A stretch of DNA of 64,000 bases from Larix kaempferi. Taxonomy: Eukaryota > Streptophyta > Pinopsida > Pinales > Pinaceae. Each line of letters starts with the position of its first letter. The first letter of the stretch is position 1. Shown here one piece after another: positions 44,271-56,301 of this stretch. The notes beneath the pieces are model-generated. The model saw only the letters and a program-made list of their open reading frames with translations, was not told the origin of the DNA and made no database searches. Location: the NCBI GenBank assembly GCA_027924585.1, contig BSBM01000764.1, positions 683,501 through 747,500 on the forward strand, written 5' to 3'. The translations under genes and the position numbers were made by a program.

Positions 44271-44640
44271 AAAAAAAAATTATTTGAGCACCAGTTATTG
44301 CATTTCCCAATTTGCATAATCCTTTCAAAGTGGAGACCAATGCAAGTGGATATGCTATGGGATCAGTCTTAACGCATCATGGTAAGTCAGTATGTTATCA
44401 TTTAGATATGTTCCATGGTGGAGTGCTGAAATACCCTACATATGACAAAGAAATCTATATTATAGTTCACGTTTTTAAGAAAAATGGAAGCACTATCTGA
44501 TGGGCATGGAGATCCTCATCCACACTAATCACCAATATTTATAATATTTTTAGGCCTAGGGTATGCTTCAACAAACCATACACTACAAGTGGATTGGTCT
44601 TTTACAACAATTTCATCTGATCATCAAATACAATAAGGGA
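44271..44640 (+). pseudogene. Decayed Ty3 RNase H
   Basis: The plus-strand frame at 44312-44500 gives NPFKVETNASGYAMGSVL, where the usual catalytic ETDASG is ETNASG, followed by VCYHLDMFHGGVLKYPTYDK. Further on, HTNHQYL-like and LQQTIHYKWIGLLQQFHLII pieces appear in other frames. The catalytic Asp-to-Asn change is consistent with C-to-T decay. Confidence 0.75.
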
Positions 44641-44799
44641 AACACTAATAAGTTGGCATATAAGATTTCAAGGCCACCCACATTCAAGATCACAAGTTTG
44701 GGAACTCTTGTCCACATGTAGTCACCCATGATACATACAAATGGGCATACACAAAATATGAGGATTTTAAAGAAGTGTCTCAACAAGTGCAAGTCCAAG

Positions 44800-45727
44800 T
44801 TCATGTAGAATACGGTGACAATAATGTAGACTACCATCTCTAGGATGGTTTTCTCTAAAAGCTAGATAAGCTCTGTGTTCCTAATGGTGAAACATTGCAA
44901 CTTCTCAAGGAGGCTCACAACTCTAAAGTTGTGGGGCATTTTGATGTTGGGAAGACAATTGAAAAATTATAGAGGTATTTGTATTGACCAAAAATTCAAT
45001 AATACATAGCTATATTTATTATAGGATGCACACTTTGCTATATAAACAAACCCAATAGTAGAAAACAAGGTTTATACCATCCTCTTACTTGTACCTCTAG
45101 ATAATGGAAGAGAATATCCATGGATTTTATGGGTGCTTTTCTAAGGACAATGAAGGGATATGACTATCAATCTTTGGTTGTTGATAGGTTTAGAAAGATG
45201 CACATTCTTATGCCTTTCAAAGAGACCATCAAGGGACAAGAAGCAACAAACATTTTATTTGAAAAAATGTAGGTCAACTTTAGGGTAACAAAGAGCATAC
45301 TCTCAGAGATAGATACCAAATTTCTCAATGCCTTTTGGGGAAAACCTTGGGCGAATATGGAGTCCCACCAAGTTGAAGAGATCTACAAATTTCCATCCAT
45401 AGACATATGAGCAGACAAAAGTAGTGAACAAAACATTGGTTCAATTTTATTACCTCATCTCTTATTTATTGATGATATTTGTTGTTCTTGAATGCTTCTA
45501 AGAAGGAAGCAAGGAAGTTGTTAGAGAATATCAAATTATATTTTTCAACAATATGGACATATATTAATTATTACAAGTTTGATTTAGTCTTTAATGGGTT
45601 GAGTGAGGAGGAGGAATTATAGTTAAAATCATTATTCCCTCCTCATATTTTCTGTAATTTAGGATGGTTTCAAATACTTGGGTTTCATCCTTAAACCTAA
45701 TGGATATAATAAGGGTGAATGGGGGTG
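44800..45727 (+). pseudogene. Decayed Ty3 integrase and 3' end with polypurine tract
   Basis: Visible blocks are GFL.KLDKLCVPNGETLQLLK, VVGHFDVGKTIEKL (His of the zinc region), GCTLCYINKPNSRKQGLYHP, WKRISMDFMGAFLRTMKGYD (first Asp) and KSILSEIDTKFLNAFWG (second position Glu-Ile-Asp). The third, QTDGQTE-like, block is scrambled. Many stops. A purine run AATGGGGGTGG at 45717-45727 may be the polypurine tract, so an LTR could begin near 45,728, but I found no matching 5' LTR. Confidence 0.65.
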
Positions 45728-48689
45728 GTTATTAGGGAAAATTGAAATTAGAGTTCTTTTATAGTGCAATCGAGAGCTTCCTAGAGGTGTGTTAATGCCT
45801 AAAAGTCGCACACATGTGAAATTTCAGCGATTCATCCAGTAAAGCGTCATCAACATACATAATTCATCTCACCATAGGCATCCTCAACAGATCCAAAACA
45901 CAGCATGATTCCACAAGTGCCAAGAAACATTCAAAACAAAGGGTAGCATTGGTATTACACAGTTGACTTGCGCTATAGCACAAGTTACCTGAACAATTCC
46001 CGTGCTACACCCGCGTGGATTTTCCTTCGATATACGTGCTACTATCAAAACGGAGGGACCAATCACACCTAGTGGTGCATTAAAAGCTCAATCCTCCCCA
46101 AGGATCAAAATTCGGCTCCTCACACACTTGGTGGCATTAATTACCCCCCTTGTGTACCTTGGAACTAGCTCATGAAGGAGGAGAGTTCAGATTTGGATCT
46201 AGTTGATTGTTGGCCACTTCTTGGCATTTAAAAGGAAGCCATTGTCATGCATTTGGTAGAGAGAAATTAGAACAAGGTTATGTTGTTGGATTTGAGTTGG
46301 AGCTTCCTCATAGCCCACCATTTCCTACCATTGTAAGAATTTCCAAGCTTGCTTTCCACCTACCATCAATGGGGCAAGTGTTTCTCTCCATTGTTCTTCC
46401 ACCTACTTAGCATTTAGTTTGGACAAGAAAGGCCTCCCTAAGGCATACTGTTGGATTCCCTTGAAGCCTTCACCTCCTAGGTGTTGTACAAGTATTCCAT
46501 TGGGCAATACAAGAGTGGTTTAGCATACCTTTGGGTTGTTGTTGTAGTTTGCATATTTCCCCCATCTCTTTTATTTTATTTTCATCAATATTTCCATGTT
46601 TGAATGCGAACTACACTAACAATATCTTGCAGGATCATTTGGAGGAATACCAACCAACCAAAAGGGGGATCCAAGGACTGAGGCCATGCAAAAACATACA
46701 AGGCTTATCCCCTCACTAAGTGAAAGAGTGCACTTGTGCAATTTTTTCCATAACAGTTCTAATGGAGACCATACTTATTTTTGTTCATTTCTTTTTAAAC
46801 TAGGTTGTTTTATGCTAAGTATCTAATTTTGGGTGTTGTTCACTTGCAGGAGAGTAGGTATTCCACCTCTTGCTTCCATAATTTGGCTCCATCATGGCCA
46901 TAGCTTATTTTTTCCCACAACCATGTGGTTCCGAGCGTCTCTACCGCTCAGTTTCCGGTTTCTTTGCCATGCTGATAGCGTGGATTCGACTCGGACAGTT
47001 GCACGCATAGTGCAGGTTACCAGTTTCATACCCGTGTTACAATGCTCATCACACCCATGCGGAAGGTTAGTGTATTACCTGTGCTACATCGCGTTTGTTT
47101 TGTATTAACCCACGCATTACGTGCAACAATTTAGGTTCAGCCGCGCTACTGTTATTTATTTGCTTTTCATCTGCATAGGTTAGTTTGACAGCCCAAGTGT
47201 TGCTTACTAATGAACCTAAATTAAGGATAATTCACCCAATTACTTAATTTTTTAGTAATTAGTCCACCTAGACCAATATTAGTAAGTAAAAAGTACATCT
47301 CTCTTGAAACTTAACTAGGTAACCAACTTTGAGGATTTCAATGGGCCCCATTGTTGTCACTAGTATTCAAGACCATTTCTTGTTTATGCATCAAATCGAC
47401 ATGTTGTTTTTAGTAGTATTGCTAGTGTAGAAAACACTTTTGCACACAAGCAAGGACCTAAAGACACTTGTTGCTTTAAGTATGCTCTTCACCTTGCACT
47501 TCATGTGAGATTGGTGAATCATAAAAAGGGTGAGAAGTGTGAAATACCTCCATGGCACACTTTTCTATTAGATAGATTAATTCAATTTCGTAAAGCACCA
47601 CAAGCATCTCTTAGAGTTAAAGTACATATTGCTTGATATACTCTTTTAGTTAATTTGCCAACATAATCATTTGTTTTTTATTTTATCACATGTGTTTGAT
47701 CCACTAGCACACAATAAGAGGCCTAAAGACTCTTCCAATCCAAAGTATGCTCTTCACCTCGCACTTCATGTGAGCTTGGTGAATCAGAAAGGTAGGAATT
47801 GTGAAATACCCCTATTACACTCCATAAGTGAAACATACAAACCACTTAAAATCAACATTGCAATTGTCTTAATCAACTAAAATCCTCCATAGGAGGTCAC
47901 AAAAAAATATTTTAGTTAGGTAGGATTGATTGGGCTAGGAATCCATTAATTCCCACCAATCTAGTTTCATTAGGAATATTTTGAAACATAGCATTGTTGT
48001 CCTTTAGGGTTCTTACAAAATCCTATTATAAGCAAGTGTTAAAAGAAAACTTGGATCATAAGTGCATTGTGACCAAGGAGGTGAACGCCAAGGTATATCT
48101 TCCCTACTCACCCCTACAAGCCACTCAGTTTGTTGTAGGGAGATGACACTATATCGTGCAGGCCGAACCACTAATCCACACTTGATGCAATGTATCTTAG
48201 TGGACCAACTTAGGATATCACCAAGGAGAAATTGTGAGTGCAATTGACTCATGAAGTTAGCTATTGTTGTTGGGAGGTGTTGCCAAGTCTTCTTGATTGA
48301 ATCACTGGCCCCATCACCGATAGAACTAGCTCTTGGTTACATCCACTAGTCGATTGGTGCGTGGATACCATTATCACCATCAATTGTGCTTTTGGGAGGC
48401 CCAATTACATTTGAGAGGAAGGATGTTAGGTCATCCAGGGAATTTACATTTATTTTCTTTTTAACTACAAGTTCACTAACTCGTAATAAAAAGAGCCTAC
48501 ACGTGGGAACTCATGAACTAAAACCAATATTGCACATATCACTCACTTGTTGCACCATTTTGCATCTGTTGTGGTTGGCATATTTTTGCATTTGTTCAAT
48601 TGTGTTTATTCCATTATCACTCTCATACTGACACAAATCCTTCACCATTGAGGAACAAAACAACATCCTAAGACAGTCTCGTAGACTAC
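45728..48689. other. Unassigned region, possibly old LTR sequence
   Basis: No gene recognised. Phrases such as CCCGTGCTACACCCGCG (near 46,000) and CCCGTGTTACAATGCTC (near 47,030) are loosely repeated. The sequence contains the duplicated block listed next. The last five bases ACTAC (48685-48689) are the target site of a solo LTR. Confidence 0.4.
47450..47890 (+). repeat. Diverged tandem duplication (47450-47640 and 47700-47890)
   Basis: Both halves share GTATGCTCTTCACCT, GCACTTCATGTGAG, TTGGTGAATCA and GTGAAATACC in the same order, offset by about 255 bp. Translated, the shared block resembles YALHLALHVSLVNQK, so it may be an old duplicated coding segment, but no family is recognised. Confidence 0.6.
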
Positions 48690-49293
48690 TGTTAAAATTC
48701 AATATGCTAAGATAGAAAATAGCAGCATTACATTCCATTTCACAATAATAGCATATACAGGATCACTGAAGAAACAACAAGCACAGCATAAACACAAGAG
48801 ACAGAGATTTATCCTGGGAAACCCTCATGGGGTAGAAAACCCAGCAAAGCTTCCTCAATATAGATGACCAGCAATATACAAAGATGAAACCCTGAGACAT
48901 GATCTCCTCCTCCACAATAGCAGACCTCTCCTCCACAAGTGCGCTATCCTCAAGTGTGTGAGTGTATCAAATGAGGAACACACCTCCTCTATTTATACAC
49001 TACACTGACATGTATTTTACACAGGTACACGTAGGCTCGTATTTAACCAATGGGTTAAATACCCCACTACAACTGACTGGGCCGACCCCTCTAGGGTGGT
49101 CTAATAACCCTTTGACCCACATAACACATATAGGGCCGACCCCCACTAGGGAAGTCTAATAACCCGAGTTACCACATTCCGACGGAGGAATAAACATCTC
49201 CGGATATACAATAAGATCTTCACGGAGGAGTGAAACATCTCCGGAATAATAAAGTACAAATATAATATTCTTTGAAGTTACAATATCTCAACA
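48690..49293 (-). repeat. Solo LTR of the copia-2 family (604 bp)
   Basis: The sequence matches the copia-2 LTRs along its full length with roughly ten differences, and is flanked by a perfect ACTAC duplication (48685-48689 and 49294-49298). It shows that the family inserted here and then lost its internal part by LTR-LTR recombination. Strand follows the copia-2 orientation. Confidence 0.95.
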
Positions 49294-49390
49294 ACTACAA
49301 GGCCTATCCCCTCTCTCAAGGGGTGTTTTCACACCTTCCCCCTATATTCCACACAAAGGGAATTCAAGATAGGGTCGTTCCGAGGCAAGA

Positions 49391-50950
49391 TTGATAGTTT
49401 CATTTGGTCGAGGCCAAACCTTGCTAGATACATTTTCTCCCTTCAGATATTCTATCAATTATACCACTTCTTGCCCCATCGGAAGCAGTACCCCATTGGC
49501 TTCTCCCCAAGGAGATCCCTCAGATCCCTTTGAACGATCCTCTCTCATAGGAGGTCAACCGTTGTTCGCAACACCACCTGGGTCTCCCCCTCATGGAAAT
49601 CACATCCCAAATAGAATGGAAAGACTCGTCGTCCCTACTTGACCATTTATGGATAGTTTAAATCTACCCGATTTGGCCAAACTGACAAATGACCCCATTG
49701 CTCTCAATGTGACATGGGTGGCTATGCCAAACAATATTCACTCTGATATTCCCAAATTTGAAGGAAAACAGGGAGATGATCCCACCAACCATGTTATGTA
49801 TTTCCACTTATGGTGTTCATCTAACATTATAGTGGATGACAAGGTGAGGCTTCACCTATTCCAGTGTACCCTCACTAGAATAACAACAAAATAGTACGTA
49901 AACCTAGAAAGTGGCACCCATTTGCGACATTGGCCACCGCATTTCTTATGTACTTTTAGCTGCCAATATGACATGATCTAGGCCTCTAAATTCTCAATGA
50001 GTTTCGTCAAAATACTTCCACCCACATCGCGGACCATATCTACTAGTGGCGTAGATGCTGCACACTATGTAAGATCAAAATACAACCTCCCTTTTTGCTG
50101 GATTGGTTTATCAAATATCTCTAACCCTCCATAGATAAATATGTCGCCACCTCCATGCCACAAAGCGAGGAAGAGGCTATTTTGAAAGCATAACATTTCG
50201 ACCTCATAAATGTGTAGTCTGGATATCTTTACAGAATCCTCCCTGATTCCCCATGGCATCGGTCGTTGGATCCTGCACCTTTGGGATCGTCACATTCAGT
50301 GGACGGGCTTCATTGGGTCCATTTCCCATTTAGGAAAGGTTCCTCCCACTGCATCGGTACCATTCAACATGGTTCTATATTAACTATCCATGCCACCTGT
50401 GTTGGTACCCCCCTACACCGGTACCAACACCATCAGTTGGTCAATTACAATATGGACCTTATAGTCCTACATATCCAAACATTATCCAAACAATGACGGT
50501 TCCTACACCGCCATTGGCACCAATCCCTCCTACATCCACCTCTTACGGAGCGCAAATGACATTTATCCCACCACTAGGATATAATATGTATTGCCCTTTC
50601 CCATGCCCAATTGGTCAGCAAACTTTCCCCCCACATGGGGGTTAACCTAGTTCAACCTACTTATGTTCAACAAGATGAACAATTTGAGCAATTGAACACC
50701 ACAAACCCCCAAAATCCACAAACTTAGGGGAAGAAGAAAGGTAACAACATGAAGAACTAGCAGCCGAGGAAAGGGGGCAATCCCCCTCCCTAGAAAAACC
50801 AGAATACGGGTGATCCAAATGAAGGGACTAATAATCCCCCCAAAAAGGGGAAGAATCCTACCTTGAGAACCAATTATTGCTACTCCATATGTGGCGATTA
50901 TGGTCACTACACATATCATTTTCCTCTAAAAAGAAGATGGTAACAAACCC
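49391..50950 (+). pseudogene. Ty3/gypsy Gag (third element), broken
   Basis: The plus strand shows a Pro/Ser-rich N-terminus (DPSDPFERSSLIGGQPLFAT), then LPDLAKLTNDPIALNVTW, SDIPKFEGKQGDDPTNHVMY and FHLWCSSNIIVDDKVRLHLF, the capsid start of a plant Ty3 Gag. After a stop near 49,894 the frame changes repeatedly. A Pro-rich spacer (about 50,300-50,650) precedes a knuckle remnant (CYSICGDYGHYTYHFPLK, last Cys lost) near 50,880. The element's 5' LTR was not identified. The solo LTR 48690-49293 may sit in its leader. Confidence 0.75.
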
Positions 50951-51289
50951 TCCTCAGGCAACGATCCTCCCAAACCACAAACAACAGTGTTACATCAACC
51001 CTTCGCCAATCAAGGGCCAGTTACACGAAAACAAGATCCTCATCCACCTAGCGATGGCTCTTTCCAAAATATTTATACATTGGATATAAACCTCCAGACA
51101 TGAGCCAAGGGTTACAATGGGCCTTCCACCCCCCAAGTGGAATAAGTTCCTATCCCCTCGGGGAGGCCTCTACAAATACCACGCCCGAATACCAAACAAA
51201 TCCCATGGATTCCAAAAGTATCACTCAGGTGTACCCCTAGTAACCCCCATATGAAATCCTCCCACAATTACAACATTGCGGAAAAATTG

Positions 51290-52160
51290 GCTCAATCCCC
51301 TTTGGTTATGTCCACATTAGAAGTGGTATAGTATTTCCCAACACAAGGAAAAGCATTACTCAACGCACTTAGTGTGGTTGACTTGTCTGAATCACACATA
51401 TTGACCTTCGATTTTGACAAAGTTGACCCGCGACTACCATCATCAGTCACATTTCAAGTTTCGGTCATGGTTAAAAACGTCACGATCCATCACTCTATCA
51501 TCAACAAAGGCGCATCCCCTTGTGTTATGTCCATAAAATTCTAGAAACGATTAGGATCCCTCGAGCTAGTCCCCTCATCTATCGCTCTTTGCGCATATAA
51601 TGGGATACCATCCCAACCAAGAGGATTGTACCAAAATGTCCTCATAGAGTTGGGGGGAAAGATGGTTATGATCGATATTGAAGTAATCAATGTTGAGCTC
51701 GACTACAACATCCTCTTGGGGCGTAGTTACATGTACACCATGAATGCGGTAGCCTCCTTAGTCTTATGTATCATGATGTTTCCCTTAAATAGGAAAGTAG
51801 TTACCCTCGACCAACTTAACTACTATGACCCTAATACCTCCAGCAATCCCTATAACGCCCTACCAACTATATTGGGATATGATCAACCGTATGTTGACAT
51901 CGTTCCCGATATGTACAAGGACTCCAATTTGTTAGGAGCGTATTCAGGACCACCACCAAAAATCCCTACATCTACCGATGACCAAATGTGCATAATATTC
52001 ACCACTGAAAATGGAGCCGCCTCCACCTCAACACAGTCATCAGCACCACCGCTGAGTCATGGCATTAAAAAAATATTAAGTCCATCGGTGCCACCAATTT
52101 TTCAAATCCCCTTCTTGTATCCTACCAAAGGTGTACAAGGGATGTTGATTATGGCTTAGT
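51290..52160 (+). pseudogene. Ty3/gypsy protease (third element)
   Basis: The order is SVVDLSESHILTFDFDKVDP, VMVKNVTIHHSIINKGASPC and, after a stop, IELGGKMVMIDIEVINVELD with YNILLGRSYMYTMNAV. The conserved active site DEGAS-type reads NKGASPCVMS, so the catalytic Asp is Asn. The ILLGRS end motif is intact. A 177-codon open stretch (51626-52159) covers the C-terminal half and a Pro-rich tail. Confidence 0.8.
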
Positions 52161-53570
52161 CAACTCTGTCTGGGCTAACCTTGGGAATCCTAGTGTGGTA
52201 CCTTACACCAGCTTTCCCAGAGATGGCTTCCAAACCAATTGCCCATTATGATTTTGTCCGTATTTTGGCTAGTACGGCCACAAGGCCCATAACACATTCA
52301 GTTAAGACAACCCAACTTATGACATACACAACTACCCCACAATCGGCCATCACAAAGATCGCCAATGGGGGAACCAAAAAGCCAAAGTTGAAAGGTCCCT
52401 TATTACCAAACCTTACATCCAATTTAGTAGAAACCGCGAATCCTAAAGTAGGGGGCATCAACCATAATGAGTTAGAATCCCGAGTTATGTTCAATACTCC
52501 CAATCAAATAGTCACACTGCCATGTTCTCTTTGCAAGTATCAAGGCCATGCATCCAAATTTTTTCCTACTCTACCTGAGATAAGGAGTTTGCTCAACACC
52601 CCTATGAGTACAACACACGCTCCACTAACGGTAAAATGGGGCACATCACCCTCGCACATATCCAAGACATTATGTACAAATCATGCATGTTCCATATGTG
52701 CTTAGTATGGGCACTATACACATCATTTCCTTGACCTCCCTCGCTATTGGGAGGTTCTGGAAACCATTCTCCTCACCATACCCTTCAAAGATACCTCCAT
52801 TCCCTCATCACTAGAAGAGACACCTATGGTGAGAGAAACAAGTGCCTCCCCATGGTGGGCTAACTCCATACCCAACCAACAACCGCCGTAGCGCCCATAA
52901 AGCCCAACCATTATTTTAAATCATACTAATTCCACCCAACCATGTTGCTCATGCAATTTAATGTCTCACCATTCATTCCAATGTCCTCTCCTCACAGCAT
53001 TTTGCACTTTGCGCGCAACCCAAAGTCGGTTGGCTGATAACCTCACCCATCGTGGAACCACCCTTCCCACAGTCATCGAGGAGGACGTTGAGCCTATAGA
53101 GCTCAATGGTGATAATAGCATAGCGCATCCGTAGGATATCGAGAAAGAGCTTAATCCACCATCACCAATTTCTAGAGAGATGATATACCCTGTAATCTTC
53201 CCGAGATCTCTTTGAGTACCTTGACATCTTGCATCTTGATTCAATTTCTCTTTCATCTCAGAAAGAAGATCCCGATTATTCATATCAGGATATGCTAGAA
53301 GAACATATCTTCACTTCACCACCAACGAAGAGATAGTCGAGGCCATGAACACCTCCGAACCTACATGGGATTCTTTCCATCATAGATCCTCAGTAGAAAG
53401 CAGGCAAGAAACAAACACACTCCCCACATAACAACAATATACCATTGAATTAAAAGATTTTTTACCCCCAAATGGTTCAAAAATCCTATTCCTGCCCCCG
53501 ATGCATTCGAAGACGATAATCTTTCCAATATTTTCCCTACCATACAGGTTTATATATTTGTTACACCAGG
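52161..53570 (+). pseudogene. Spacer between protease and RT (third Ty3 element)
   Basis: A 174-codon open frame (52181-52705) includes LPCSLCKYQGHASKFFPTLP, a second knuckle-like block, and MFHMCLVWALYTSFP-like repeats of it follow in another frame. After about 52,750 frames are broken. Spacers of this kind are known between PR and RT in some plant Ty3 lineages. No independent gene is seen. Confidence 0.55.
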
Positions 53571-54430
53571 CGTCGTTGAAAACATATCTATAGGGGTTGC
53601 CTGCTCAATGTAGGAAATCACCGATTTTACCACTCTATTTAAAGAGTTCTGCGACATCTTTGCATGGTCCTATGAATAAATGTCGGGTCTCGACCTAGCA
53701 ATTGTCGAACATCACATTGACACTTGGCCCAATGCCATTCTCGTCCGACACAAATAATGCCTAGTCCACCCTTCTAAGGCCCCCGCAATTAAAGCCGAGG
53801 TTGAAAAACTCTCACAAGCCTAATTTATTTTTCCCATCGCTGACAGATCATGGGTATCTAATATCGTCCTGGTTAACAAAAAGAAGGGAACTATTCATGT
53901 CTGTACTGATTTCTGAGATCTCAATTTAGCTTGCCCCAGGGATAATTTTCCCATGCCATTCATCGACCAAATCATTGACTCATGTGTAGGTAGTGAAATG
54001 TTGTCCTTGATGGATGGGTTCTCCGGATATAACCAAATACGCATCCGCCCCCAGGATCATTATAAAACTGCATTTACTACACCATGGGGCACCTTTTCTT
54101 ATACAGTTATGCCCTTCAGTCTGAAAAATGTCGGTGCCACTTTCCAGGGAGCAATGGCATATGCTTTTAATGAATTTGCTCACATCATCCTTGCCTTTTT
54201 ATAGGACCTCACAGCCAAGCCCAAAAAATGATGCGAGCACCTCTAAGACCTTCGTACCATCTTCACAATATGTCGCAAGTATAATATATGCTTAAAACCC
54301 ATCAAGTGTGTATTTTGCGTAACAGTCGGTTTCCTCTTAGGATTCATTGTTTCCAAAGATGGTATCACCGTCGACCCCTCCAAGTTCCAAGCCATATTGG
54401 AATTAATAGCACCACGAACAAGACGCCAGT
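53571..54430 (+). pseudogene. Ty3/gypsy reverse transcriptase (third element)
   Basis: RT blocks are MSGLDLAIVEHHIDTWPN, SWVSNIVLVNKKKGTIHVCT, then the open 83 codons from 53953 with SLMDGFSGYNQIRIRPQDHY (motif A Asp kept) and FSYTVMPFSLKNVGATFQGA. Motif C, a YLDD-type site in relatives, is cut by a stop: IILAFL, TAG, DLTAKPKK. Then KYNICLKPIKCVFCVTVGFL and GFIVSKDGITVDPSKFQAIL. At least four stops are seen. Confidence 0.85.
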
Positions 54431-55210
54431 TGTAGAGTGTCCAAGGTAAGGCCAAATTTCTTTTTCATTTTGTTCTCGACTATGCCACTTAGGCCCATGG
54501 ATTTTTACGACTTCTCAGAAAATATCTACCGTTTAAGTGGGATGACTATGCCCAAACTTCCTTTGATGCCCTTAAACAAGCATTGCCATCATCCCCCCTC
54601 ATCTCTCCTCCAGAATTTGACAAAGATTTTATCTTGTATATCTCTGCGTCAGATTCTGTTGTAGTCAGCGTACTCGTCCAATCGGCCACAAACCATCAAG
54701 AACATGTCATATATTATGTTAGCAAAACCCTTGTAGGACATGCACTCAATTTCACCCATGATGAGAATCTTTCCCTTGCAGTCATCCTTTCTATACAGAA
54801 ACTACGCCATTATATTTTACTCCGAAAAACAATTATCGTCGCTGATTCCAACTCTATGCAATACATACTTATCCATAGGATTATCAATAGTAAGTTTGCA
54901 CAGTGGATCGTTATTTTACAGGAATTCTACCTCGATTTTGTGATTCCTAAAAGCAAGAAAGCCATGGCATTAGCCGAACTCATTATAGATATTCCCTCCA
55001 CAACCACCATCGAATCCATCCAGGACCAACTCCCGGATGAACACCTCTTTCTCATTACAATTGAAGATACCTGGTACGTCGATATCCTCCTTTATCTCCG
55101 CACCTATAAATTCACTCCCCCCACAAAATACGCCACTAGGCACTGCTATACCTCCTCATCGGACACATCCTATATCGTCGTGGCTTCGACACTATTCTTA
55201 GATGATGTAT
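54431..55210 (+). pseudogene. Ty3/gypsy RNase H (third element)
   Basis: A 209-codon frame (54583-55212) contains PPEFDKDFILYISASDSVVV, HVIYYVSKTLVGHALNFTHD, NLSLAVILSIQKLRHYILLR (Glu region NLSLAV: ELALAV-type Glu is Asn) and IIVADSNSMQYILIHRIINS (Asp). It ends with PDEHLFLITIEDTWYVDILL, which leads into the integrase. It is the best preserved part of the element. Confidence 0.85.
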
Positions 55211-56301
55211 AACACATGAAGAAGCCGAACAAGTTCTCAATGATTTCCATAGCGGTGCATGTGGTGGCCACCTCTCTGGATTAGCCACCACCTAGAAAAT
55301 ATCACGAGTAGGGTATTTTTGGCCCTCTGTATTCAAAGATTATGTTTACATCGTCAAAAGGTGTGCCAATTGTTAGGTCTTTTCTTGTAAAACGCGCCTT
55401 CCCCCTGCACCCCTCCATTCAGTCATCACTGCGGGCCCATTCTGCAAATGGGAAATTGATTTTATGGAATTTCGTTCGGCATCAGCCCAAAGTCACCACC
55501 ATATCATCGTTATCGTGGATTACTTCACCAAATGGGCTGAAGCAATGCCCACATTTTATTTTAAAGCAATAACCGTCGCACTATTCTTCTTCAACCATGT
55601 CATCTCCCGCTTTGGCGTTCCCAAGAAATTTGTCTCCAACAACAAAAGAAACTTCCGTGACGAAACGTTTAAGGAACTATCACAACTTTTAGGATTTAAA
55701 CATGAATTTTAAACCACTTACTACCCTCAAGAAAACGGCCAGTTTGAAGCCGTTAACAAAATCCTCAAAACTATGCTCCAACGTACAGTGGATAAAAACA
55801 AAACCAACTGGAACCACATGTTATTTCCAGCCTAGTGGGCCTATCGCACTTCCGTTAAAGACTGCCACAGGTTTTACCCCATTTCACCTTGTACATGGAG
55901 TATAATTCGTCCTCCCAATCGAGTGTCAAATCCCTACCCTCCAATCTACCGTCGAGTTGCTACCAGATACCCTTGCTCTGGAACAATGCTTATTTACTTT
56001 GGAACACCTTGATGAGGAAAGGAGTGAATCTCTGCAACATAATGAATCCATGAAGTTCCACTCCAAATCACACTACAATCGACAAGTGCGACCATGCACC
56101 TTCACCGAAGGTGACTTTGTCCTTTTGTTTAATGCCAAGAAATACGGTAAACCAGGACCCAATAAGTTTGTATCTAGATGGACATGCCCTTATGTCGTTA
56201 AGCACTGTCTCCCAAACGGAGCCTATATCTTAACCGACCATGAAGGTAATACCCTCAACAACCTAGTCAATGGGTTGTACCTCAAAAGGTTCTATCCTTG
56301 A
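55211..56301 (+). pseudogene. Ty3/gypsy integrase (third element)
   Basis: The sequence shows HSGACGGHLSGLATT (His pair), RCANC (Cys pair, a stop follows), then CKWEIDFMEF (Asp), VDYFTKWAEAMPTF, FGVPKKFVSNNKRNFRDETF (usual SDHG-type Asp is Asn) and YYPQENGQFEAVNKILKTML (Glu). The C-terminal GDFVLLFNAK and GAYILTDHEG end at NGLYLKRFYP, TGA 56299-56301, a typical end for this Pol. A frameshift lies near 55,858 and stops near 55,712 and 55,834. No chromodomain. Confidence 0.85.

Noticed and set aside
46207-46719. Plus-strand frames of 62 to 67 codons with a TTGCAG splice-like site
   Set aside because: No conserved domain, uneven composition, and no consistent exon chain could be built around them.
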